From: MWDF01 sp964577435
GTDB taxonomy: Bacteria; Bacillota; DTU025; MWDF01
NCBI GenBank assembly: GCA_964577435.1
Contig: CAZNZD010000050.1
Span: 1 to 11,919 of the forward strand
Length of the DNA: 11,919 bases
Direction of reading: 5' to 3'
Positions 7,134-11,919 of the stretch are shown here, piece by piece. Position 1 is the first letter of the stretch. The number at the start of each line of letters is the position of its first letter. The notes below the pieces were generated by a model, which was not told the origin of the DNA, searched no databases, and was given only the letters and a program-made list of their open reading frames with translations. Position numbers and translations under genes: made by a program.

Positions 7134-7143
7134 GATCACCTCC
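7134..7143 (-). promoter_or_regulatory. Ribosome binding site that fixes the TTG start of proW
   Basis: On the minus strand GGAGGTGATC matches the anti-Shine-Dalgarno over ten bases, between the proX stop (7148-7146) and the TTG at 7129. It favours this unusual start over the ATG seven codons further in. Confidence 0.8.
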
Positions 7144-7145
7144 GG

Positions 7146-8141
7146 CTAAAGCGTGGCCTTGACCGCTTTTACTTCCTTGTCATCCAGCCATGCGGTCCAG
7201 ACCTCCTCATACTCCTTCAGGAACCACTTGGCGGCATCCATGTAGAAGGCGTTGTTCTCCTCGATGTAGGCCAACGCTGCCGATGTCATTGCGCTTGAAG
7301 TGCGGTACCTCTCCAGGAACCTTACTACCTCGGGGGCTTTCTCCTCCATCTGCGCGCTTACGCAGATAGTGACCGGTACTGCAGGGAACTCACATTCTCC
7401 TGACCTGTACACGGAGGCGTCGTATGGCTCGTCCTTGAGGAGCACCAGGTCGTATTTCCCGGTAAGCCAGGTAGGCTCCCAGTAGTAACCGACGATAGCT
7501 TGGCCTTTTCCGTAAGCCGCCGCGAAGGCTGCGGCAAGCGCTGCGTCAGAGCCGGCCCTGAAGTACACGAAGTTGCTTTCAAGCCCATAATGCTGGTATT
7601 TTGCGAAAACGATGTTGTCGACCTCCCAGCCGGGGATGGCTCCGTACATCCTGCCCTTGCCGGGGGTCTCATCATCCTTGAACACGTGGCTGTATCTTGC
7701 CAGGTCCGCCACATATTCAAGGTCCGGGGCCATAGGGGCGATGCCTCTTTCAGCATCACCTTCTATTACGAATCGTGGAACATAGAGACCTTGGGCGTTG
7801 TCGTCGAAGTTGACGCCCACTTCCTTTATCTTTCCCGAGGAGACGTCGTCTTTGTAAGAGGCGAGGTTGTCTGTCCATATCTCCATATAGACGTCCACAT
7901 CGCCCTTTAATAGAGCGGAGTAGGTGATCGCGGTGGCGCCGCTTACTTCCTCTGTCTTGTACCCGAAGGCGTTCTGGATTATATACATCGCGACTGCATC
8001 ATGGAACTTGATGCTGTCCCATCCGGCCTCCCCGAAGACGATTGTGATATCCTTCTGCTTGGCTGCCTTCTCGCCGCATCCAGCAAGCGCAATTGCAGCA
8101 ACTAGAACGGCAATTATCGCTAACATCCTGTGTCGCTTCAT
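7146..8141 (-). CDS. proX: Glycine betaine/proline-type substrate-binding lipoprotein
   Basis: This 331-residue extracytoplasmic binding protein delivers osmolyte to ProW/ProV. It has a short basic N-terminus, a hydrophobic signal and the lipobox LALAGC with lipidated Cys22. The mature part is an OpuAC/ProX-type fold with GEAGWDS (37-43), DVDVYMEIWTDN (81-92), GAIPGWEVDN (167-176) and GYYWEPTWLTGKYDLVLL (218-235). Tryptophans 41, 89, 172, 221 and 225 are candidates for the aromatic cage that holds quaternary ammonium ligands. The start is ATG 8141 with AGGAGG seven bases upstream. The frame is open to 8225 and contains an ATG at 8147, but that ATG lies one base from the ribosome site. It is the first gene of the transporter operon, 130 bp downstream of the GntR-RCK_C regulator, with two promoter-like sequences in the gap. 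The ligand could also be carnitine, choline or proline betaine. Confidence 0.93.
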   Translation of the reverse strand: MKRHRMLAIIAVLVAAIALAGCGEKAAKQKDITIVFGEAGWDSIKFHDAVAMYIIQNAFGYKTEEVSGATAITYSALLKGDVDVYMEIWTDNLASYKDDVSSGKIKEVGVNFDDNAQGLYVPRFVIEGDAERGIAPMAPDLEYVADLARYSHVFKDDETPGKGRMYGAIPGWEVDNIVFAKYQHYGLESNFVYFRAGSDAALAAAFAAAYGKGQAIVGYYWEPTWLTGKYDLVLLKDEPYDASVYRSGECEFPAVPVTICVSAQMEEKAPEVVRFLERYRTSSAMTSAALAYIEENNAFYMDAAKWFLKEYEEVWTAWLDDKEVKAVKATL

Positions 8142-8161
8142 TCGCATCCCTCCTTCATCCA

Positions 8162-8188
8162 ACAACTTAATTATATAAATAAAGTTGT
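8162..8188. repeat. Inverted repeat over the proX -10 box, possible operator
   Basis: ACAACTT (8162-8168) and AAGTTGT (8182-8188) are perfect complements separated by 13 bp, giving 20 bp (about two helical turns) between arm centres. The spacer contains the TATAAT of the proximal proX promoter. A repressor bound here would block RNA polymerase. It is AT-rich, so chance pairing is possible. Confidence 0.4.
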
Positions 8189-8197
8189 CAGTAACAA
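8170..8197 (-). promoter_or_regulatory. Proximal promoter of proXWV
   Basis: On the minus strand TTGTTA (8197-8192), 16 bp, perfect TATAAT (8175-8170). The transcript would start near 8163, about 22 nt before the proX ATG and just ahead of its AGGAGG. Confidence 0.5.
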
Positions 8198-8199
8198 GT
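8183..8199. promoter_or_regulatory. Palindrome over the proX -35 box, possible repressor operator
   Basis: TTGT (8185-8188), five bases, ACAA (8194-8197), with further symmetric pairs at 8190/8192 and 8183/8199. It covers the proximal -35 and shares its TTGT half with the adjoining inverted repeat at 8162-8188. This suggests cooperative occupancy by a GntR-type regulator, which is encoded just upstream. Confidence 0.35.
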
Positions 8200-8225
8200 C
8201 TAAGATGATGAAAGAGGGATGTCAA
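8197..8225 (-). promoter_or_regulatory. Distal promoter of proXWV
   Basis: On the minus strand a perfect TTGACA (8225-8220) is followed after exactly 17 bp by TAGACT (8202-8197, four of six). The -35 lies inside one arm of the 11-bp inverted repeat at 8216-8251, so a protein bound to that repeat would occlude it. Confidence 0.45.
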
Positions 8226-8251
8226 TGAAAAATCTTGGGTATTGACATCCC
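8216..8251. repeat. Perfect 11-bp inverted repeat between regulator and proX: operator candidate or weak terminator
   Basis: GGGATGTCAAT (8216-8226) and ATTGACATCCC (8241-8251) are exact complements around a 14-bp spacer. As RNA on the minus strand this would be an 11-bp stem with a 14-nt loop, starting about 20 nt after the regulator stop, but what follows is only TCTTTCATC. As DNA it places two TTGACATCCC sites 25 bp apart centre to centre, in the gap between a BusR-like regulator and its presumed target, with one arm over a perfect -35. Both readings are possible. Confidence 0.6.
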
Positions 8252-8271
8252 AAATGCTGTAATAGCAGGTA

Positions 8272-8895
8272 TTAACCTTCTGTGATGAGTTTGATTACAC
8301 GGGCGGAGGCATCCTTGTCGCCTATGATGAGGACTACATCCTGCGGGTTGAAGGCTGCATATGGGCCGGGCGATATGATTATCTTGCCTTGCCTCTTTAT
8401 ACCGACTATCGTGGCTCCCGTCCTCTGCCAGAACCTGAGGTCCGTCACAGACATGCCTATTATGGGCGAACCTTCGGGAACCTCGATTTCCACTGCATGG
8501 ACAGGGCTTATGTTCCTAAGGCGCTCACTTAGGTCGTAGACTTTGTCTATGAGGGATAGGAGCTTCTGGTCTAGCGCGTTCCTCTCCTTCAGAAGCGAGG
8601 CGATCTCGTTTCTGTGGGTGCGCATGTCGTTTCCGACGTTGTAGTGCTCAATGAAGCCGGCGGCAGCTGCCCTGGAGGCGATCTCCACTCCGCTTCCGGG
8701 GAAGACTTTGACTATCGCCATGTCCTCAAGGATTCTAAGCGAGCGCCTTATCGTCTCGGGAGAGACCTTGTACTCGCTGGCAAGCACCGACCTTCCGCTA
8801 AGCCGCGTGCCCTCCTTGATCTCGCCTTTGGATATCCTGAAGGCGATGTCGAGGGCTATCTGGGCATATATCGGGGATTCGACTTTCTCTTTCAT
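8272..8895 (-). CDS. GntR-type winged-helix regulator with C-terminal RCK_C (TrkA-C) domain, BusR-like repressor of osmolyte uptake
   Basis: The 207-residue protein has three parts. First is a GntR winged helix (about 6-76, with SPIYAQIALDIAFRISKGEIKEGTRLSG and SPETIRRSLRILEDMAIV). Next is a helical, probably coiled-coil linker (about 85-130, with NEIASLLKERNALDQKLLSLIDKVYDLSERL). Last is an RCK_C domain (about 131-207, with EVPEGSPIIGMSV, IVGIKRQGKIIISPGP and PQDVVLIIGDKD). This order and length match BusR of Lactococcus and Streptococcus agalactiae, a repressor of the BusA/OpuA glycine betaine transporter that binds c-di-AMP through RCK_C. The neighbouring proXWV genes on the same strand support the same role. 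The start is ATG 8895 with GGAG seven bases upstream; a TATAAT at 8928-8923 would start transcription between this ATG and the longer open frame at 8952. c-di-AMP binding is inferred from the family; RCK_C domains in other proteins bind other ligands. Confidence 0.88.
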   Translation of the reverse strand: MKEKVESPIYAQIALDIAFRISKGEIKEGTRLSGRSVLASEYKVSPETIRRSLRILEDMAIVKVFPGSGVEIASRAAAAGFIEHYNVGNDMRTHRNEIASLLKERNALDQKLLSLIDKVYDLSERLRNISPVHAVEIEVPEGSPIIGMSVTDLRFWQRTGATIVGIKRQGKIIISPGPYAAFNPQDVVLIIGDKDASARVIKLITEG

Positions 8896-8922
8896 CTGCA
8901 CGCTCCAAGCCTTATTAACAGG

Positions 8923-8928
8923 ATTATA
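8923..8928 (-). promoter_or_regulatory. Possible -10 box for the GntR-RCK_C regulator gene
   Basis: A perfect TATAAT on the minus strand lies 28 bp upstream of the ATG at 8895. No good -35 is found at 16-18 bp. The regulator may also be read from the peptidase gene upstream, since no terminator is seen in the 71-bp gap. Confidence 0.3.
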
Positions 8929-8966
8929 CATCATAAGCGGGAGGTCCGGCACGCATGGAAGCGAAC

Positions 8967-10001
8967 CTAAACAACCCCCGGTTCGATAATCGCAAAGCTC
9001 GAGGCGCCGGCGTCCACTTCTGCTAAGGCACCTATCGGGATGGTGATCATCGGAGAGGTATGCCCGAAGGGAAGGCCCGTAAGAATTGGCATATCCTTGA
9101 GGCCGGCCTCCTCGGCTATAAGCCTTCGGAGTATCCCATGGTACTCATCTGCATATAAATTCCCGTATGGCCTTGCGAAGACCAGGGCAGATGCGCCTGT
9201 AAGCGCACCTTTTTCCATTATGCCACGTAAGTACTTCTCGAACAGCGCCGGAGGAGGGGTGGTCTCGGATGTCTCGATGAACGCCACAGCCCCGTCCCAG
9301 TCCTGCTTGTCAGGGAACACTGAAGTATCCTTGATCCTGTACAGCACGGATAGGCATCCACCCAGAAGGGGGCCTTTGGCAGTGCCGCGCCCGGATATCA
9401 GGTTGAAGCGCCCCGACCTGCTCACATTCCTGGGCCGGGAGTTCAGCTGCCTGTCGTTCCAGTCCAGAAACTCGCTCGTCCAGAATCCTGCCGGGATGAT
9501 CTCGCCGATCGGATCCTTTCTCATGACGGCCCTTTCGAAGTATTCCATGGTGTATGTGAATAAGCCTGAGTTCTCGGCGAAATCGGTCAGCACGGCAGGC
9601 CCGTAGAAGGACATCAATCCCGCATTCCTCAATATCATATGGACGGTGGTCGAATCGGAGAACCCGGAGAGCACCTTGGGATTGTCTCTAATGACTGAAA
9701 GGTCCAGGTAGGGGAGCATCCTTATGCTGTCCTCTCCTCCGATGTTGCAGATGATGCCCTTGACTGACTCATCGGAGAAAGCCTGGATAAGGTCATCAGC
9801 CCTTGCCTCGGGATGCTTGTCGTTGAACTCGATTCCCTTAAGCGAGTTGGGCATGGAGACGACCTGGTAGCCGAAGACATCCCTCAGCCTTCTGACTCCC
9901 AGCTCATATCTCCAGCTCACAGACGCTTCGCCTGCTATTCCGCTGGAAGGGCTGATGGTCGCGACCTTGTCGCCTCTTCTTAGGGCTCCGGGTTTGATCA
10001 T
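8967..10001 (-). CDS. S66 family peptidase, LD-carboxypeptidase/MccF-like
   Basis: The 344-residue protein is a cytoplasmic serine peptidase of family S66 (LdcA, which trims murein tetrapeptides during cell-wall recycling, and MccF, which hydrolyses microcin C-type nucleotide peptides). The catalytic residues are all recognisable: Ser115 in the nucleophile elbow SGFSDST (112-118), Glu243 in FIETSE (241-246) and His314 in LPFGHT (310-315). NIGGEDSIRMLPYLD (86-100) and GTAKGPLLGGCLSVL (206-220) are further family blocks. Its length and the GGEDS segment fit the larger MccF-like S66 members at least as well as classical LdcA, so the substrate is open. No signal peptide is present. The start is ATG 10001 with AGGAGG six bases upstream; the frame is open to 10043 but would then overlap the kinase stop. 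It follows the APH-fold kinase gene by 34 bp and is probably co-transcribed with it. Confidence 0.88.
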   Translation of the reverse strand: MIKPGALRRGDKVATISPSSGIAGEASVSWRYELGVRRLRDVFGYQVVSMPNSLKGIEFNDKHPEARADDLIQAFSDESVKGIICNIGGEDSIRMLPYLDLSVIRDNPKVLSGFSDSTTVHMILRNAGLMSFYGPAVLTDFAENSGLFTYTMEYFERAVMRKDPIGEIIPAGFWTSEFLDWNDRQLNSRPRNVSRSGRFNLISGRGTAKGPLLGGCLSVLYRIKDTSVFPDKQDWDGAVAFIETSETTPPPALFEKYLRGIMEKGALTGASALVFARPYGNLYADEYHGILRRLIAEEAGLKDMPILTGLPFGHTSPMITIPIGALAEVDAGASSFAIIEPGVV

Positions 10002-10035
10002 ATCGCACCTCCTGAGTTGCTTCTTACTGGTTAAA

Positions 10036-10989
10036 TCAAGCACTTCTGTACCATGATGGCCTTAAGGCCCTGAACCTGTCGAAGTCGGACATCACCATCC
10101 GTGCGCGGTCTCTCATCCCGTCCACCTCGGCATCGCCGAAGGGTATTGCCCATACCAGGGAATGCAGGACTACGTCTGCGAGGTACAGCTTCAGCACCTT
10201 CCAGAAAGCAGCAGGCGGATCGCCTTCGAAGTACTCATGCAGCTGTCCGTTTGTGAAATCCACGCTGAGCTGCCGTGAGAACATCTCGGCCTTGTAGAAC
10301 TCATCGAACGGGTCTCCGAAGTCGCACCTGTCGAAGTCGATTATCCCGAGCATGCCATCCCCGGCCAGAACCATGTTGCCCGGATGGTAATCGCCGTGCC
10401 TCAGGCAGACCGGCCTCTCTTTTAAGAGGTGGATGCTGTCCCGGATTGTTTTAAGCGCATCCTTCTCCCAAGGCTCACAGAAGCCCGAGCAGAGGTATCC
10501 CTCCACATGCCTTTCTATCCTTCCTGCAGCCCTTATGAATGCTAAGTCGGACGGAGGCGATTTGGTGGCCTCATGCAGCGACCGAAGCAATCCTCCTGCA
10601 AGCCTTCCTAAAGCATAGCTGTCTTCGGGGCTTGACCTGGAGAGCATTCCCTCGAGCCCATCTCCCTTAAGCCATGTCTGGAGGATGAAGCTGCCGCCCT
10701 CCTCGATCTCGCCGAACCTCACCGGGAGTGTGCATAAAACTCCTGCATCGGATGCCGTCAGCATGGCCTCGGCCTGTGAGGCCCTTATTGGTGGAGTCAC
10801 CTTTCTGGAGCACCTGAGAAGATACTCCGATCCATCAGGGCCTCTTAACCTATGCTTCTCGTCGGAGGACCAACCTTCTTCTATCCTGCAGACGAGCTCA
10901 AGGCCTGGCAGCTCCTGTGCCAGTTCAAAGACAAGACGAGAGAGGGGGATATCCTCCCTTGTCGGGGAGCAGGGTGCACTATCTGCCAT
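10036..10989 (-). CDS. APH-fold phosphotransferase (aminoglycoside/choline kinase-like)
   Basis: The 317-residue protein is a soluble small-molecule kinase of the APH/choline-kinase superfamily. The catalytic loop HGDYHPGNM (198-206) supplies Asp200 and Asn205, and the metal-binding IIDFDRCDFGDP (216-227) corresponds to the DFG-like motif. The N-terminal lobe is recognisable but diverged (EEGWSSDEKHRLRGPDGSEYLLRCS, 37-61), with a possible hinge at FILQTWLKG (101-109). The true substrate is unknown. Such chromosomal members often phosphorylate sugars, amino alcohols or nucleosides rather than antibiotics, so a resistance label is not justified. The start is ATG 10989 with GAGG six bases upstream. 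It overlaps the end of the FMN-binding gene (stop 10981-10979) by 11 bp, so translation of the two is probably coupled. Neighbours suggest a shared transcript with the S66 peptidase. Confidence 0.82.
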   Translation of the reverse strand: MADSAPCSPTREDIPLSRLVFELAQELPGLELVCRIEEGWSSDEKHRLRGPDGSEYLLRCSRKVTPPIRASQAEAMLTASDAGVLCTLPVRFGEIEEGGSFILQTWLKGDGLEGMLSRSSPEDSYALGRLAGGLLRSLHEATKSPPSDLAFIRAAGRIERHVEGYLCSGFCEPWEKDALKTIRDSIHLLKERPVCLRHGDYHPGNMVLAGDGMLGIIDFDRCDFGDPFDEFYKAEMFSRQLSVDFTNGQLHEYFEGDPPAAFWKVLKLYLADVVLHSLVWAIPFGDAEVDGMRDRARMVMSDFDRFRALRPSWYRSA

Positions 10990-11365
10990 CCCTGGCCTCA
11001 ATAAGCGCCGATTCGACGGCTTTCAGTATTGCGCGGCTGCTCCAGGTGGCACCGCTTACTTCATCTACTTCAAGCGATTGATGGGAAATGACTGATTCGA
11101 CGATGCTTTCGGCCTTCTGACCCTGGCCCGTCCTATGCTCCTTTATCGCAATCCCGGATATGGAGCCCGAGGATACCGTCACCTCTACGACTGCTTTGAC
11201 AGGTCCGAAAGTGTAAGAGCCCTCGTAGACTCCGTCAGCAAGCGCGGATATGTCGATGCTCTCTAAGCTTACCTTCGGGGGTTTGATGTTCATCAGCACG
11301 ACTACTGCGACGATTAGCAGGATTACGGCGGACAGGAGCACTTTCTTCACGGGGGTAAGCTTCAT
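10979..11365 (-). CDS. Membrane-anchored FMN-binding domain protein (RnfG/NosR-type flavinylation domain)
   Basis: The 128-residue protein has a single N-terminal membrane segment (about 8-26) preceded by basic residues, which predicts an extracytoplasmic C-terminal domain. That domain (about 42-123) is a minimal FMN_bind fold: ADGVYEGSYTFGPVKAVVEVTV (42-63), then DEVSGATWSS (101-110). D101-xx-S104-G105-A106-T107 fits the motif to which ApbE attaches FMN by a phosphoester bond on the threonine. The protein would then be a one-electron or two-electron carrier at the outer face of the membrane. The start is ATG 11365 with GGAGG eight bases upstream. The first gene after a sigma70-type promoter and a CRP-type palindrome, it overlaps the kinase gene by 11 bp. 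No ApbE, Rnf or reductase gene is seen in the window, so its electron donor and acceptor are unknown. The family call is firm. Confidence 0.87.
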   Translation of the reverse strand: MKLTPVKKVLLSAVILLIVAVVVLMNIKPPKVSLESIDISALADGVYEGSYTFGPVKAVVEVTVSSGSISGIAIKEHRTGQGQKAESIVESVISHQSLEVDEVSGATWSSRAILKAVESALIEARDGR

Positions 11366-11392
11366 GGCATTCTCCTCCAACCGGTAAAAGAG

Positions 11393-11410
11393 TTGTGAGC
11401 CGGTTCACAA
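11393..11410. promoter_or_regulatory. CRP-type operator TTGTGA-N6-TCACAA upstream of the FMN-binding gene
   Basis: The sequence TTGTGAGCCGGTTCACAA has perfect 6-bp arms and two further paired bases in the centre, 16 of 18 positions symmetric. It equals the E. coli CRP consensus core (TGTGA-N6-TCACA) and the site described for HcpR in Desulfovibrio. It lies between the predicted -10 (11428-11423) and the ribosome site, so bound protein would most simply repress. Confidence 0.65.
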
Positions 11411-11422
11411 TCGGCAAAACAG

Positions 11423-11450
11423 ATTATATACCGTATTGTCGGCTAATCAA
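11423..11450 (-). promoter_or_regulatory. Sigma70-type promoter of the FMN-binding/kinase group
   Basis: On the minus strand TTGATT (11450-11445), 16 bp, perfect TATAAT (11428-11423). The transcript would start near 11416, giving a leader of about 50 nt that contains the CRP-type palindrome. Confidence 0.55.
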
Positions 11451-11491
11451 ACAAAGTTGCATCTTAACAGGTGTCAAGGTTTTCCTGCAGA

Positions 11492-11537
11492 CAGTTGCGT
11501 CCTGGTTTGAAGGCAGGGAACATAGAACGCCCAACTG
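11492..11537. repeat. Imperfect inverted repeat in the gap after the OmdA-family gene
   Basis: CAGTTG-CGT (11492-11500) can pair with ACG-CC-CAACTG (11527-11537), and inside it CCTG (11501-11504) can pair with CAGG (11513-11516). This predicts a bulged stem-loop of about 46 nt. On the minus strand it is not followed by a T tract, but TCTTTTTG comes just before it. The rest of the 179-bp gap between 11410 and 11590 holds only the promoter described separately. Confidence 0.25.
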
Positions 11538-11589
11538 CAAAAAGAGGGGGGAGCGAACCCGGTTTTAGGAAACGGAGCGGTCGGCAGGG

Positions 11590-11919
11590 TCATTTTAGCC
11601 GCCGGTTCTGCTGTATCTGCTCATATGCTTTTCGAGCTCTCGTTGTCCGGGTCTCTTGCTTTGCTCCTTCGGCAATCCAGGTTGCGAAATCCTTTTGCGC
11701 CGAATAGGGCATAGAACGGTAATTGGCAAGCGCTGCAGGACTGGAGTCCAGTAGGGATGCTAGCTCGGCTGGCAATTCAACTGTTCGCTCTGTCTCATCC
11801 TTCATCAAAGTAACATGGACCGTGTCCCCGAAGCCCTTGCCGATTGCACGTCTGATCTCCTGGGTAACGCCGAGCATGAATATGCCGCCCATCCTTACGA
11901 TTGACCCTCTGTACTCGAG
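11590..11919 (-). CDS. DUF1905 / OmdA (YdeI-like) family protein, 5'-truncated by the window edge
   Basis: About 109 codons are visible and the frame is open through the right edge without a convincing start, so the N-terminus is outside the window. The visible part begins in the C-terminal half of a DUF1905 barrel (RGSIVRMGGIFMLGVTQEIRRAIGKGFGDTVHVTLMKD). It continues into the OmdA region (ELASLLDSSPAALANYRSMPYSAQKDFATWIAEGAKQETRTTRARKAYEQI), with the family's typical AKxxETRxxR segment. OmdA/YdeI proteins are annotated as bacteriocin-protection or OmpD-associated proteins on old genetic data; no biochemical activity is established. An ATG at 11892 has no good ribosome site and would cut the DUF1905 motif, so it is unlikely to be the start. 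It is separated from the FMN-binding gene by about 225 bp with a separate promoter. Confidence 0.8.
   Translation of the reverse strand, partial: LEYRGSIVRMGGIFMLGVTQEIRRAIGKGFGDTVHVTLMKDETERTVELPAELASLLDSSPAALANYRSMPYSAQKDFATWIAEGAKQETRTTRARKAYEQIQQNRRLK

Noticed and set aside
8142..8271. Exact 22-bp-separated BusR operator
   Set aside because: Symmetric half-sites are present, but none of the pairs I measured could be shown to have the published separation, so only a candidate operator is claimed.
9040..9606. 188-codon plus-strand open frame opposite the S66 peptidase gene
   Set aside because: Shadow of the real gene; the minus frame carries complete catalytic motifs and a perfect ribosome site.
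10036..10989. Aminoglycoside resistance gene
   Set aside because: Only the general APH catalytic motifs are present; no similarity to a specific resistance subfamily can be claimed by eye.
11545..11589. Intrinsic terminator directly after the OmdA-family gene
   Set aside because: There is a TCTTTTTG run on the minus strand, but the GC-rich bases before it form no stable stem.
11590..11720. Repeated GG-x-CATAGAACG near 11517-11529 and 11707-11717
   Set aside because: Match is too short, one copy lies in coding sequence, and no flanking duplication suggests a mobile element.

Overview
The window is a compact bacterial chromosomal segment of moderately high GC. Ten of its eleven genes lie on the minus strand and one small cupin gene lies on the plus strand. 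I saw no RNA genes, insertion sequences, phage genes or CRISPR arrays. Strong AGGAGG ribosome sites, frequent AGG/AGA and ATA codons, a lipobox-type solute-binding lipoprotein and a GntR-RCK_C regulator of the kind known from Bacillota suggest an anaerobic Gram-positive-type bacterium (Bacillota, possibly Synergistota). The sequence alone does not settle the phylum.

Layout in minus-strand reading order, right to left. A 5'-truncated DUF1905/OmdA (YdeI-like) gene runs off the right edge (11590-11919). A promoter carrying a CRP-type palindrome then leads into a group: a membrane-anchored FMN-binding protein (10979-11365), an overlapping APH-fold kinase (10036-10989) and an S66 LD-carboxypeptidase-like peptidase (8967-10001). 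Next comes the osmolyte block: a GntR-RCK_C regulator (8272-8895) followed by proX, proW and proV (8141 down to 5074), which encode a complete glycine betaine/proline-type ABC importer. The 130 bp between regulator and proX hold two promoter-like sequences and several inverted repeats. A perfect hairpin terminator (5037-5065) separates proV from the convergent plus-strand cupin gene (4695-5021). The cupin gene is divergent from a Crp/Fnr-type regulator (3916-4611), which is followed by an extended SDR dehydratase/epimerase (2888-3877). Next is a Na+/phosphate cotransporter with a PhoU tail (1085-2803, own promoter), a hairpin terminator, and a 3'-truncated TIGR00300/LOR-SDH-family ornithine cyclodeaminase-type gene (1-1006).

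How the parts fit together. The best-supported functional unit is the regulator-proXWV block. The regulator has the three-part build of BusR (winged helix, coiled coil, RCK_C), a c-di-AMP-responsive repressor of glycine betaine uptake, and it sits directly upstream of exactly such a transporter. The ATPase ends in a tandem CBS module, so c-di-AMP or ionic control could act on both transcription and transport. A second theme is redox/CRP-type control. The FMN protein carries a DxxSGAT flavinylation motif and has an 18-bp TTGTGA-N6-TCACAA box downstream of its -10. A Crp/Fnr family regulator lacking the usual cAMP-contact pair is encoded about 7 kb away.

Several start codons were moved inward from the longest open frame because a clear Shine-Dalgarno or promoter lies inside it: NptA, ProX, the GntR regulator, LD-carboxypeptidase, kinase, FMN protein and cupin. 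All functions are assigned from sequence motifs seen by eye. No database search was run.
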